Assembly: GCA_964350445.1 (NCBI GenBank)
Contig: CAYGKA010000019.1
Location: 1 to 64,000 of the forward strand
DNA from: Hwanghaeella sp964350445
GTDB lineage: Bacteria > Pseudomonadota > Alphaproteobacteria > UBA8366 > Aestuariispiraceae
Direction of reading: 5' to 3'
DNA: 64,000 bases
A program made the translations under genes and the position numbers. Positions 51,161-59,754 of this stretch are shown here, piece by piece (position 1 is the first letter of the stretch; the number at the start of each line of letters is the position of its first letter). The notes below the pieces were generated by a model that was given only the letters and a program-made list of their open reading frames with translations, was not told the DNA's origin and did not search any database.

Positions 51161-52759
51161 ATGGCAAGCGGAACGGCTGCTGGCGCGCATCACGACGATC
51201 ACGGCGCCCCGACCAGTTTCTTCACCCGTTGGATCTGTTCGACCAACCACAAGGACATCGGAACGATGTACCTGATCTTCGCCGTCATCGCGGGGCTGAT
51301 CGGGGGCGCGTTCTCCGTCTACATGCGGATGGAACTGCACGAACCGGGTGTGCAGTTCATGGAAGACGGCCACGAATGGAACGTCATCGTCACGGCCCAC
51401 GGCCTGATCATGGTGTTCTTCGTTGTCATGCCCGCCCTGATCGGCGGCTTCGGCAACTGGTTCGCCCCTTTGATGATCGGCGCGCCCGACATGGCCTTCC
51501 CGCGCATGAACAACATTTCGTTCTGGTTGCTGGTGCCTGCCTTCCTGCTGCTGATCCTCTCCGCCTTGATCGGCGGCGGCGCCGGCACGGGCTGGACGAT
51601 TTACCCGCCGCTGAGCTCGACGCTGGGTCATCCCGGCGCGGCTGTCGATATGGCGATCTTCTCGCTGCACCTTGCCGGTGCATCGTCGATCCTGGGTGCG
51701 ATCAACTTCATCACCACAATCTTCAACATGCGCGCACCGGGCATGACGCTGCACAAGATGCCGCTGTTCGCCTGGGCCATGCTGATCACAGCCTTCCTGC
51801 TGGTCCTGTCGCTGCCGGTTTTGGGCGGCGCCATCACGATGCTGCTGACCGACCGTAACTTCGGCACGACCTTCTTCAAGCCGGAAGGCGGCGGCGATCC
51901 GATCCTGTTCCAGCATCTGTTCTGGTTCTTCGGGCATCCCGAAGTCTACATCATGATCCTGCCGGGCTTCGGCATCGTCAGCCATATCGTGTCCACCTTC
52001 TCCCGCAAGCCGATCTTCGGCTATCTCGGGATGGCTTACGCCATGGTCGCCATCGGTTTCGTTGGCTTCATCGTTTGGGCTCACCACATGTACACGGTCG
52101 GTCTGGACGTGGATACGCGGGCATACTTCACGGCCGCCACGATGGTCATCGCCGTTCCGACCGGGATCAAGATATTCAGTTGGATCGCCACCATGTGGGG
52201 CGGTTCGCTGCGGTTCGAGGTTCCGATGCTGTGGGCCATCGGGTTCATCTTCTTGTTCACGGTCGGCGGGGTGACGGGTGTCGTTCTTGCCAACGGTGGC
52301 ATGGACCTTCTGCTTCACGACACCTACTACGTCGTAGCGCATTTCCATTACGTGCTGTCGCTGGGTGCCGTGTTCTCGATCTTCGCTGGGATTTACTACT
52401 GGATGGGCAAAATGTCCGGCCGGCAGATCCCGAACTGGGCCGGGAAACTGCACTTCTGGACCACGTTCGTGGGGGTCAACCTGACGTTCTTCCCGCAGCA
52501 TTTCCTGGGCTTGGCCGGCATGCCGCGCCGCTATATCGACTATGCGGACGGTTTCGCCATCTTCAACGCCATCAGTTCCTGGGGTGCTTATCTTTCGTTC
52601 GCCTCCACGCTGTTCTTCGTCGTGATGATGATCTACACGCTGCGTGCGGGTCAGAAAGTCGGCGACAATTATTGGGGTGAAGGGGCGACAACCCTTGAGT
52701 GGACGGTAAGTTCGCCGCCGCCCTACCATACCTTCAACGATCTGCCGCAGGTCCGTTGA
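51161..52759 (+). CDS. ctaD: Cytochrome c oxidase subunit I
   Basis: 532 residues, 12 membrane helices. All ligands are visible: AHGLIMVFF (haem a), HPEVYI with the CuB His-Tyr pair, AHHMYTVG (CuB) and VAHFHYVLS (haem a3 and a). The K-channel Lys region (SRKPIFGYLG) and D-channel residues are as in aa3 oxidases. The gene starts 26 bases after coxB. Confidence 0.98.
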   Translation: MASGTAAGAHHDDHGAPTSFFTRWICSTNHKDIGTMYLIFAVIAGLIGGAFSVYMRMELHEPGVQFMEDGHEWNVIVTAHGLIMVFFVVMPALIGGFGNWFAPLMIGAPDMAFPRMNNISFWLLVPAFLLLILSALIGGGAGTGWTIYPPLSSTLGHPGAAVDMAIFSLHLAGASSILGAINFITTIFNMRAPGMTLHKMPLFAWAMLITAFLLVLSLPVLGGAITMLLTDRNFGTTFFKPEGGGDPILFQHLFWFFGHPEVYIMILPGFGIVSHIVSTFSRKPIFGYLGMAYAMVAIGFVGFIVWAHHMYTVGLDVDTRAYFTAATMVIAVPTGIKIFSWIATMWGGSLRFEVPMLWAIGFIFLFTVGGVTGVVLANGGMDLLLHDTYYVVAHFHYVLSLGAVFSIFAGIYYWMGKMSGRQIPNWAGKLHFWTTFVGVNLTFFPQHFLGLAGMPRRYIDYADGFAIFNAISSWGAYLSFASTLFFVVMMIYTLRAGQKVGDNYWGEGATTLEWTVSSPPPYHTFNDLPQVR

Positions 52760-52856
52760 CCTGAGGTTCCCGATGGGCGGATGGGCGGTCAGCCGCCCCC
52801 GCCCGCCGGGAAATCGACTGAAGAAACGGCGCAAAAGTTTGTAGGAACCGGGAACC

Positions 52857-53789
52857 GTGTCGGACTTGAGCTATACGACTACAGCGATAGACCGTGACCT
52901 CACCTCGAGTGGTGAGGTCCGCGACTATATCGCGCTGCTCAAACCGCGGGTGATGTCGCTCGTCGTGTTCTCCGGCCTTGCCGGTCTTCTGGTCGCTCCA
53001 GGCGACATACACCCGATCCTCGGTGCCGTGGCGGTCTTCTGTATCGCCGTCGGGGCCGGTGCGTCGGGTGCCATCAACATGTGGTACGACCGGGATATCG
53101 ACGCCATCATGTCACGGACACGGGGGCGGCCCATTCCCATGGGCAAGATGCCGCCGGCGGAAGCCTTGAGCTTCGGCGTCGTCCTCGCCGTCTTCGCGGT
53201 CGCCCTGATGGGGTTGGCCGTGAATTGGGCGGCGGCGGCCCTGCTTGCGGCGGCGACACTGTTTTACGTATTCGTCTACACGATGTGGCTGAAGCGCCGC
53301 ACCCCGCAGAATATCGTCATCGGCGGCGCGGCCGGTGCTTTCCCGCCGATGATCGGCTGGACGGCGGTTACCGGCGACGTGTCGATCGAACCGATCCTGT
53401 TGTTCGCTCTTATCTTCTTCTGGACGCCGCCGCATTTCTGGGCCCTGGCGCTTTATCGCTGCGGGGATTACGCGAAGGCGGGCGTTCCGATGCTGCCGGT
53501 CGTGTCCGGCGCACGCGAAACCAAGAAGCAGATCCTGATTTACACGGTGCTCCTGATGCCCCTGGCGCTGGCGCCCTGGTGGGTCGGCATTGCCGGTCTG
53601 GCCTACGCTGCGACCGCCCTGGTGCTTGGATTGCTGTTCCTGGCGGGCGCAATCGCCGTTTGGTTCGACGATACGGACAAGGCGGCACGCCGCCTGTTCG
53701 GGTACTCGATTTTTTACTTGTTCGCCTTGTTTGCGATGCTGATTGCCGACTCGAACAGCTTGGGTCTGTTCGGCGCGTTGGCAGGCTAA
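52857..53789 (+). CDS. ctaB: Protohaem IX farnesyltransferase (haem O synthase)
   Basis: 310 residues from GTG 52857. UbiA-superfamily membrane enzyme that attaches farnesyl to haem B. Motifs are NMWYDRDIDAIMSRTRGRPIP, the second Asp/Lys motif CGDYAKAGVPMLPVVSGARETKKQI, and about nine helices. Supplies haem O on the way to haem A for CtaD. Confidence 0.96.
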   Translation: MSDLSYTTTAIDRDLTSSGEVRDYIALLKPRVMSLVVFSGLAGLLVAPGDIHPILGAVAVFCIAVGAGASGAINMWYDRDIDAIMSRTRGRPIPMGKMPPAEALSFGVVLAVFAVALMGLAVNWAAAALLAAATLFYVFVYTMWLKRRTPQNIVIGGAAGAFPPMIGWTAVTGDVSIEPILLFALIFFWTPPHFWALALYRCGDYAKAGVPMLPVVSGARETKKQILIYTVLLMPLALAPWWVGIAGLAYAATALVLGLLFLAGAIAVWFDDTDKAARRLFGYSIFYLFALFAMLIADSNSLGLFGALAG

Positions 53790-53813
53790 AGCGCGAAAGG
53801 CCCGGGAAAGATC

Positions 53814-53972
53814 ATGGCGGTCATGGCTGAAGACGATAAGAACAAAGACAAGGCAGCACCCAGGGACATGCACAAGCGCCTGCGCAGCAAGAACATCGCC
53901 TTGGCGCTCGCGATCGGTGGGTTCTGTCTGTTGGTCTATGTCGTCTCCTTGGTCCGGATGAGTGGTGGTTGA
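53814..53972 (+). CDS. CoxF, small cytochrome oxidase-associated membrane protein
   Basis: 52 residues from ATG 53814 (GGGAAAG upstream). Charged N-terminal part (AEDDKNKDKAAPRDMHKRLRSKN) and one membrane helix (IALALAIGGFCLLVYVVSLV) ending VRMSGG. Position between ctaB and ctaG, size and topology fit the small CoxF seen in alphaproteobacterial cox operons. Likely missed by many gene callers. Role in assembly is by analogy. Confidence 0.75.
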   Translation: MAVMAEDDKNKDKAAPRDMHKRLRSKNIALALAIGGFCLLVYVVSLVRMSGG

Positions 53973-53976
53973 TTAC

Positions 53977-54555
53977 ATGAAACGCAGCATCGACAGCCGA
54001 AACCAAAAAACGATGCTGGCCGTCGCCGGCGTCGTTTGCGGCATGCTCGGCCTGGCTTATGCGTCCGTCCCGCTCTACGACCTGTTTTGCCGCGTGACCG
54101 GATATGGCGGCACGACGCAAGTCGCCACCGAGGGCGCCGAGCGTGTCCTGGATCGCAAAATGGCGGTCCGGTTTGATGCGACAACATCGCCGAACCTGCC
54201 TTGGACGTTCGAGCCCGAGCAGCGCGAAGTCACCTTGCGCGTGGGCGAAAGCGCCATTGCCTATTACCGGGCGACGAACAATTCCGACAAGCCGATCACC
54301 GGCACGGCGACATTCAATGTCACGCCGCAGAAGGCTGGTCTGTACTTCACGAAAATCGACTGTTTCTGTTTTACGGAGCAGACGCTGAAACCCGGTGAGA
54401 CCGTGGATATGCCGGTGGTGTACTATGTCGATCCGGAAATCGATGAAAACCCGAACCTGGACGAGGTTCGGACTTTGACCCTGTCATACACCTTCTTCCC
54501 TGCGGAGACGGCGGACGGGGATAAAGAAAATGGAAAACTGGCGTCCCTCAAGTAG
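53977..54555 (+). CDS. ctaG: Cytochrome c oxidase assembly protein CtaG (Cox11)
   Basis: 192 residues from ATG 53977; a GTG at 53962 is an alternative. One N-terminal membrane helix (VAGVVCGMLGLAYASVPLYDLFCRVTGYGG) and a periplasmic copper chaperone domain with the CFCF motif in KIDCFCFTEQTL near 130. Delivers copper to CuB of subunit I. Starts 4 bases after the coxF stop. Confidence 0.95.
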   Translation: MKRSIDSRNQKTMLAVAGVVCGMLGLAYASVPLYDLFCRVTGYGGTTQVATEGAERVLDRKMAVRFDATTSPNLPWTFEPEQREVTLRVGESAIAYYRATNNSDKPITGTATFNVTPQKAGLYFTKIDCFCFTEQTLKPGETVDMPVVYYVDPEIDENPNLDEVRTLTLSYTFFPAETADGDKENGKLASLK

Positions 54556-54628
54556 GACGACGGATTGGGTAGGTTAATCCTTGGGGCGACCGTTTAGGGC
54601 GGCGCCCCGTGACGAAGGGGGAAAGGGT

Positions 54629-55474
54629 ATGAGCGCGGCTGAACATCACGCACCCAACCACGATTACCATTTGGTGAATCCGAGCCCGTGGCCGGCGTTT
54701 GGCGCGCTGTCCGGGTTCGTGCTGGCTTTCGGGGCGGTCATTTACATGCACCCGGACGTCGTCGGGGCGGAATCCCTGGGTGCCTGGACGGTCATTCCCG
54801 GCTTTATGATGGTCATCTTCACCATGTTCGTATGGTGGAAGGACGTCATCAAGGAAGCCCATGGCGGGGACCATAAGCCTGTCGTGCAGCTTGGCCTGCG
54901 CTATGGCATGGCGTTGTTCATCGCATCGGAAGTGATGTTCTTCGTGGCGTTCTTCTGGGCCTTCTTCGATGCGAGCCTTTTCGCGGACCAGGAAATTCTG
55001 GTCTCGCGGGTCGAGCATACGGGCGGCGCCTGGCCACCGGTCGGCGTCGAACCCTTCGAGGCTTTCGACCTGCCGTTCATGAACACGCTGATCCTGCTGC
55101 TTTCCGGCTGCACGGTCACCTGGGCACACCACGCCCTTCGTGAAGGCAAGCGCCAGCAAGTGGTTCATGGTCTCGCGCTGACGGTAATCCTGGGCTTCCT
55201 GTTCACCTGCCTGCAGGCTTACGAATACAGCCATGCCGCTTTCGGGTTCACCGACGGCATCTACAGTTCGACCTTCTACATGGCGACGGGGTTCCACGGG
55301 TTCCACGTCATCGTCGGGACGATTTTCCTGGCCGTGTGCTGGTACCGCGCCGCCAAGGGCGATTTCACGCCGTCGCATCATTTCGGCTTCGAAGCCGCGG
55401 CTTGGTATTGGCATTTCGTCGACGTTGTCTGGCTGTTCCTGTTCATCTGCGTTTACTGGTGGGGCGGCAACTAA
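54629..55474 (+). CDS. ctaE: Cytochrome c oxidase subunit III
   Basis: 281 residues from ATG 54629 (AAGGG upstream). Seven membrane helices; conserved SEVMFFVAFFWAFFDASL and the C-terminal AWYWHFVDVVWLFLFICVYWWG. Stabilises subunit I. An AAACCCGG palindrome follows downstream inside the next gene. Confidence 0.97.
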   Translation: MSAAEHHAPNHDYHLVNPSPWPAFGALSGFVLAFGAVIYMHPDVVGAESLGAWTVIPGFMMVIFTMFVWWKDVIKEAHGGDHKPVVQLGLRYGMALFIASEVMFFVAFFWAFFDASLFADQEILVSRVEHTGGAWPPVGVEPFEAFDLPFMNTLILLLSGCTVTWAHHALREGKRQQVVHGLALTVILGFLFTCLQAYEYSHAAFGFTDGIYSSTFYMATGFHGFHVIVGTIFLAVCWYRAAKGDFTPSHHFGFEAAAWYWHFVDVVWLFLFICVYWWGGN

Positions 55475-55498
55475 GGCCTCCGAAAGTAATCAGACATC

Positions 55499-55888
55499 AT
55501 GTCCACACCTACACTCAAAACCCGGTCTGCCTGGCAGACCGGGTTTCGTGGTAAATGCCCGCGCTGCGGCGAGGGGGCGTTATACAGCGCGTTCCTCAAG
55601 GTCGCGGACAATTGCACCGTCTGCGGCCTGGATCTGAGCCAGGAAGACGCCGGCGACGGGGCGGTTCCGTTCATTATCATCATTGCCGGGTCGCTGGGCG
55701 TCGGTATCGGCGTTTGGGTGATGTTCACGTTCGATACAGGCGTATGGGCGCCGATCACGGTCGCTTTTCCCGTTGTTGCCGCGGTGGTGCTGTTCCTGAT
55801 GCCGAAGGTGAAAGGGCTGCTTATCGCCCTGCAATATTTGAACAAGGCCGGTGATACCGGTACCAACACGTTTGACGAAGACTCTTGA
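55499..55888 (+). CDS. DUF983 family zinc-ribbon membrane protein
   Basis: 129 residues. Two CxxC pairs (GKCPRCGEGALY, NCTVCGLDLS) forming a zinc ribbon, then two membrane helices (about 55-75 and 83-103). The family is common in cox clusters of alphaproteobacteria; role unknown. Codons 7-16 form a near-perfect 29-base palindrome. Confidence 0.9.
   Translation: MSTPTLKTRSAWQTGFRGKCPRCGEGALYSAFLKVADNCTVCGLDLSQEDAGDGAVPFIIIIAGSLGVGIGVWVMFTFDTGVWAPITVAFPVVAAVVLFLMPKVKGLLIALQYLNKAGDTGTNTFDEDS
55518..55546. repeat. 29-base palindrome inside the DUF983 gene
   Basis: Arms AAACCCGGTCTGCC (55518-55531) and GGCAGACCGGGTTT (55533-55546) around a single T, perfect over 14 bases. Preceded by A and ending in TTT, so it may act as a terminator or attenuator after coxC while also coding residues 7-16 of DUF983. 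Confidence 0.85.
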
Positions 55889-55951
55889 TAACCCGCACCG
55901 CGCCTGAACGCGCGGCGCGACGACGACATTTCGCATTCCTGGAGTAAGCCA

Positions 55952-56674
55952 ATGGGGTTTCGTCCGAAACTCATCCCGACCCTGTTTTCCCTGCCGGCCT
56001 TTATAACCCTTATTTTCCTCGGTACGTGGCAGGCCCAACGACTCGATTGGAAACAGGATCTGATCGAAAAGCTCCAGGACCGGTCATCGCAGGCCGCGGG
56101 CGCCATTCCCGCCGCGCCGGTGAACGAAGAAGACCATGAATTCCTGCCGGTGAAAGTCAGGGGCGTTTACGACCATGACAACGAATTCCATTTGGTGAAC
56201 CGGGCCCTGAACGGTGAGGCCGGCATCAATGTGGTGACGCCGCTCAAGCTCGACGATGGGCGAACGATCCTGGTGAATCGCGGATGGGTGCCGTTCGAAA
56301 TGCGCGACAAGGCCCTTCGTCCGGACGGCTTTCTTCAAGGCGAACAGACGGTAACCGGCCTGCTTCGGTTCGTGAAGCCGCGCTCCACGATCGAAAGCTG
56401 GGTGGTGCCGGATAACGAGCCGGCCAACAATGCCTGGTTCAATATCGATCCCGCCGCCATGGCCAAGCAGGCTGGGCTGGATAGCCTACCGGATTACTAC
56501 ATCCTCTCCTCCGACCAAAGCGAGCGGGGGGATTTGCCCCGTGGCCGCCAATGGTCGCCCGACATTCGAAATGATCATCTGCAATATGCAATAACGTGGT
56601 ACAGTTTGGCCCTGGGGCTGTTGGCAATCTATGTCATCTACCACCGGAAAATTGCGGCGGAGGAAAAGTCGTGA
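55952..56674 (+). CDS. SURF1 family cytochrome oxidase biogenesis protein
   Basis: 240 residues. Two membrane helices at the ends (about 8-28 and 212-232) with the family sequence FLGTWQAQRLDWKQDLI, GVYDHDNEFHLVNR, LVNRGWVPFEM and YAITWYSLALGLLAIYVIYHR. Helps insert haem A. Good AGTAAG-free spacing but a strong GGAGTAA site. Stop overlaps the next GTG (GTGA). Confidence 0.95.
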   Translation: MGFRPKLIPTLFSLPAFITLIFLGTWQAQRLDWKQDLIEKLQDRSSQAAGAIPAAPVNEEDHEFLPVKVRGVYDHDNEFHLVNRALNGEAGINVVTPLKLDDGRTILVNRGWVPFEMRDKALRPDGFLQGEQTVTGLLRFVKPRSTIESWVVPDNEPANNAWFNIDPAAMAKQAGLDSLPDYYILSSDQSERGDLPRGRQWSPDIRNDHLQYAITWYSLALGLLAIYVIYHRKIAAEEKS

Positions 56675-58164
56675 ACGGGCTAGACGCCTATCGTGACCTT
56701 GAAGCACATTTCAAAAAATTGAATACCGTCGGCGACGCCCTATCCGTCCTTCACTGGGACGCTTCGGTGATGATGCCGGCCGGCGGCGCGCCCGCCCGCA
56801 GCGACCAATTGGCGGCACTGCGCGGGATCAGCCATGAACTGATGACGGACGCCAGGATCGGCGACCTGATCGACACGGCCGAAGGTGCGGCGCTGAACCC
56901 TTGGCAAACCGCCAATCTCCATGAAATGCGCCGGTCCTATCTACGGGCCTCGGCTATACCGCAGCGACTGGTAGAGGCGCTGTCCAAGGCGACATCGGCC
57001 TGCGAGCATACCTGGCGCTCCGCCAAGCTGGAGTCGGATTTTGCAAAGGTCGCCCCCCTCCTGCAGGAAGTCCTGAACCTCACGCTGGAGGAAGCCGGCA
57101 TTCTGGGCGACGTGTTGGGCATGCCCCTGTATGACGCGCTGATTGATACATATGAGCCGGGCGCCTCCGCCGCTGCGATCGGTGGGATATTTGAGGACTA
57201 TGCGGGTTTTCTGCCCGGTTTCCTGGGCTCTGTCCTGGAAAAGCAGAGCCGGCTCGGCGAGAAACCCGTCCCTGTCGGGCCCTTCGCAGTCGAAAAGCAG
57301 GAGGCGCTGGCCCGGCATCTCGCCGCGACGGTCGGATTCGACTTTTCCGCCGGCCGCATGGATGTCAGCGCCCACCCGTTTTCCACCGGTTATGCCGGCG
57401 ATCGGCGCATCACGGTCAGCTACAATACCGAAGATCCGATCTTGGCGCTGATGGCGGCGCTGCATGAAACCGGTCACGCGCTGTATGAACAGAACCTGCC
57501 GACCGAATGGCAGGGCCAGCCGGTCGGCCACGCGAGGGGCATGGCAATTCACGAGAGCCAGTCGCTGTTGATCGAGATGCAGGCCTGCCGAACGCCGGAA
57601 TTCGTAAGTTTCCTGGCGCCTTTGTTCCGGTCGGCCTTCGGTGATCAGGACGCGTTCCGGGAAGAAAACCTGTTGCGGCTGTATCATTGGGTGGAACCTG
57701 GTTTTATTCGCGTCATGGCCGATGAAGTAACCTATCCGGCCCATGTCATCCTTCGGTTCCGGTTGGAGCAGGCCATGCTGTCCGGCGACCTTCCGCTGGC
57801 GGATCTGCCCGGGGCCTGGAACGAAGGGATGCAAGAGCTGCTCGGTATCACGCCCCCCAGCGACCGTTTCGGATGTCTGCAGGATATCCATTGGTATACG
57901 GGGTCTTTCGGCTATTTTCCGACCTATACACTCGGTGCGATGACCGCCGCGCAATTGTTCCATGCGGCGACGCAAGTAGAGCCGGATATCCTGCCGGGCC
58001 TTTCGAAGGGTGACTTTTCCGGCCTCAGGAATTGGCTCAGTACGAACGTCCACAGCCTCGCCTCTTCGGTAAGCAGCGATGAAATCGTCATTCACGCCAC
58101 CGGGCATAGTTTGGATCCCAAGGCTTTCGAGGGACACCTGCAGCGGCGCTATCTGCCGCATTGA
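56671..58164 (+). CDS. Carboxypeptidase Taq (M32 metallopeptidase)
   Basis: 497 residues from GTG 56671, with GGAGGA 7 bases upstream. Zinc motif HETGH in ALHETGHALYEQNLP near residue 268, the HESQSLLIEMQ motif with the third ligand, and the DVLGMPLYDALIDTYEPG signature. Cleaves C-terminal residues. Its GTG overlaps the SURF1 stop, so the two are coupled despite different roles. Confidence 0.93.
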   Translation: MNGLDAYRDLEAHFKKLNTVGDALSVLHWDASVMMPAGGAPARSDQLAALRGISHELMTDARIGDLIDTAEGAALNPWQTANLHEMRRSYLRASAIPQRLVEALSKATSACEHTWRSAKLESDFAKVAPLLQEVLNLTLEEAGILGDVLGMPLYDALIDTYEPGASAAAIGGIFEDYAGFLPGFLGSVLEKQSRLGEKPVPVGPFAVEKQEALARHLAATVGFDFSAGRMDVSAHPFSTGYAGDRRITVSYNTEDPILALMAALHETGHALYEQNLPTEWQGQPVGHARGMAIHESQSLLIEMQACRTPEFVSFLAPLFRSAFGDQDAFREENLLRLYHWVEPGFIRVMADEVTYPAHVILRFRLEQAMLSGDLPLADLPGAWNEGMQELLGITPPSDRFGCLQDIHWYTGSFGYFPTYTLGAMTAAQLFHAATQVEPDILPGLSKGDFSGLRNWLSTNVHSLASSVSSDEIVIHATGHSLDPKAFEGHLQRRYLPH

Positions 58165-58344
58165 ACGCCTTTTATCGACCCCATCGGTTCCGGTCTCACC
58201 TATGCGGCACCGTACGGCATGGGCGCGTCCGCCACTTGCCCTTCCCTTTGACCGCTTCTAAGACTGCATGTCGAAAATAACGGTTCGGGGTTCCCAGGCC
58301 GGTCCGGAGAGGCCCCTGGGGTAGGCGGGAAAGGCGGGAACAAC

Positions 58345-59754
58345 ATGGATTACGTCAGCACGCGGGGAAACGCCCCGGTTCTCGACTTCGAGGATGTTCT
58401 GCTTGCCGGTCTGGCGCGGGACGGCGGGCTTTATGTTCCTGCCTATTGGCCGAAATTCTCGGCGGATGATCTGCGCGCCATGCGGGGGCTGAGCTACCCC
58501 GAATTGGCCTTCCGTGTCATGCGCCCCTTCGTCGGCGATTCAATTCCCGAAGACGACTTCGAACGCCTCGTCGCGCGGGCCTATGCCGGTTTTGACCATG
58601 ATGCCGTCGCACCCTTGAAGCAGCTCAGCCACGAATTCTGGCTGATGGAGCTTTTTCATGGTCCGACGATCGCCTTCAAGGACTATGCGCTTCAATTGGT
58701 CGGTCTTCTGTTCGACCATGTCCTGAAACGCCGTGGCGAGAAGGTGACCATCGTCGGCGCCACAAGCGGCGATACCGGATCGGCCGCGATCGAAGCCTGC
58801 CGTGACCGGGATTCCATAGACATCTTCATCATGTTCCCGCAGGGCCGTGTCAGTCCCGTCCAGCAGCGTCAGATGACGACGGTGAAATCCTCTAACGTCT
58901 TTAACCTTGCGGTCGATGGAACCTTCGACGATTGCCAGGACCTGGTGAAGGCGATGTTCGCCGACGAGCCGTTCCGCGACGAACTCCACATCAGCGCCGT
59001 GAATTCGATCAACTGGGCCCGTGTCATGGCGCAGATCGTGTACTACGTGCATGCGGCGGTTTCCCTGGGCGCGCCGGACAGGGCGGTCTCCTTCGCCGTG
59101 CCGACCGGGAATTTCGGCAATGTCTTCGCGGGCTATGCGGCGCGGAAGATGGGGCTGCCGATTGAGCAACTGATCGTCGGGTCGAACAGCAACGATATCC
59201 TGACCCGTTTCTTTGAAACCGGCGTCATGTCGGCCCGCGAGGTCATGCCGAGCCTGTCGCCGAGCATGGATATCCAGATTTCCAGCAATTTCGAGCGCTT
59301 CCTGTTCGATCTCTATGACCGGGATGGCGTGGCTTTGGCCGCCGTGATGCAGGAATTCCGCCGGTCGGGCGAACTTGCCGTCGGTGCGGAACGGTGGAGC
59401 CTGGCATGCGAATCCTTCGATGCACGCCGGCTTGACGACGCCGAAACGCTGGCGGCCATCGGGGCGTTGTACAAATCCACGGGCGAGTTGATCGATCCGC
59501 ATTCCGCCATCGGAATCGTGGCCGGCATGGAAGCGCGCCGCCGGTCCGACGTGCCGCTCGTCTGTTTGGCGACGGCGCATCCCGCAAAGTTCCCGGACGC
59601 GGTGGAAAAGGCGACGGGTATACGGCCGCCCTTGCCCGCTCATATGGCGGACCTGTTCGACAAGGAAGAACGGTTCGACACCATCGGACCCAGCCTGCAG
59701 ACGGTGCAGCAATATGTGCGGGAAAGAAGCCGCATCGGCGGGGGCAGGGGATGA
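58345..59754 (+). CDS. thrC: Threonine synthase
   Basis: 469 residues. PLP enzyme that turns O-phosphohomoserine into threonine. PLP Lys112 in GPTIAFKDYALQ, the phosphate loop TSGDTGSAAIEA, and the NFGNVFAGYAA motif. Good GGCGGG-type upstream site. The gap before it (58165-58344) holds nothing recognised. Stop overlaps the next ATG. Confidence 0.97.
   Translation: MDYVSTRGNAPVLDFEDVLLAGLARDGGLYVPAYWPKFSADDLRAMRGLSYPELAFRVMRPFVGDSIPEDDFERLVARAYAGFDHDAVAPLKQLSHEFWLMELFHGPTIAFKDYALQLVGLLFDHVLKRRGEKVTIVGATSGDTGSAAIEACRDRDSIDIFIMFPQGRVSPVQQRQMTTVKSSNVFNLAVDGTFDDCQDLVKAMFADEPFRDELHISAVNSINWARVMAQIVYYVHAAVSLGAPDRAVSFAVPTGNFGNVFAGYAARKMGLPIEQLIVGSNSNDILTRFFETGVMSAREVMPSLSPSMDIQISSNFERFLFDLYDRDGVALAAVMQEFRRSGELAVGAERWSLACESFDARRLDDAETLAAIGALYKSTGELIDPHSAIGIVAGMEARRRSDVPLVCLATAHPAKFPDAVEKATGIRPPLPAHMADLFDKEERFDTIGPSLQTVQQYVRERSRIGGGRG

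Noticed and set aside
51131..52834. 567-residue open frame on the minus strand
   Set aside because: Exact antisense of ctaD with all oxidase ligands in the other strand; no ribosome site or protein-like pattern.
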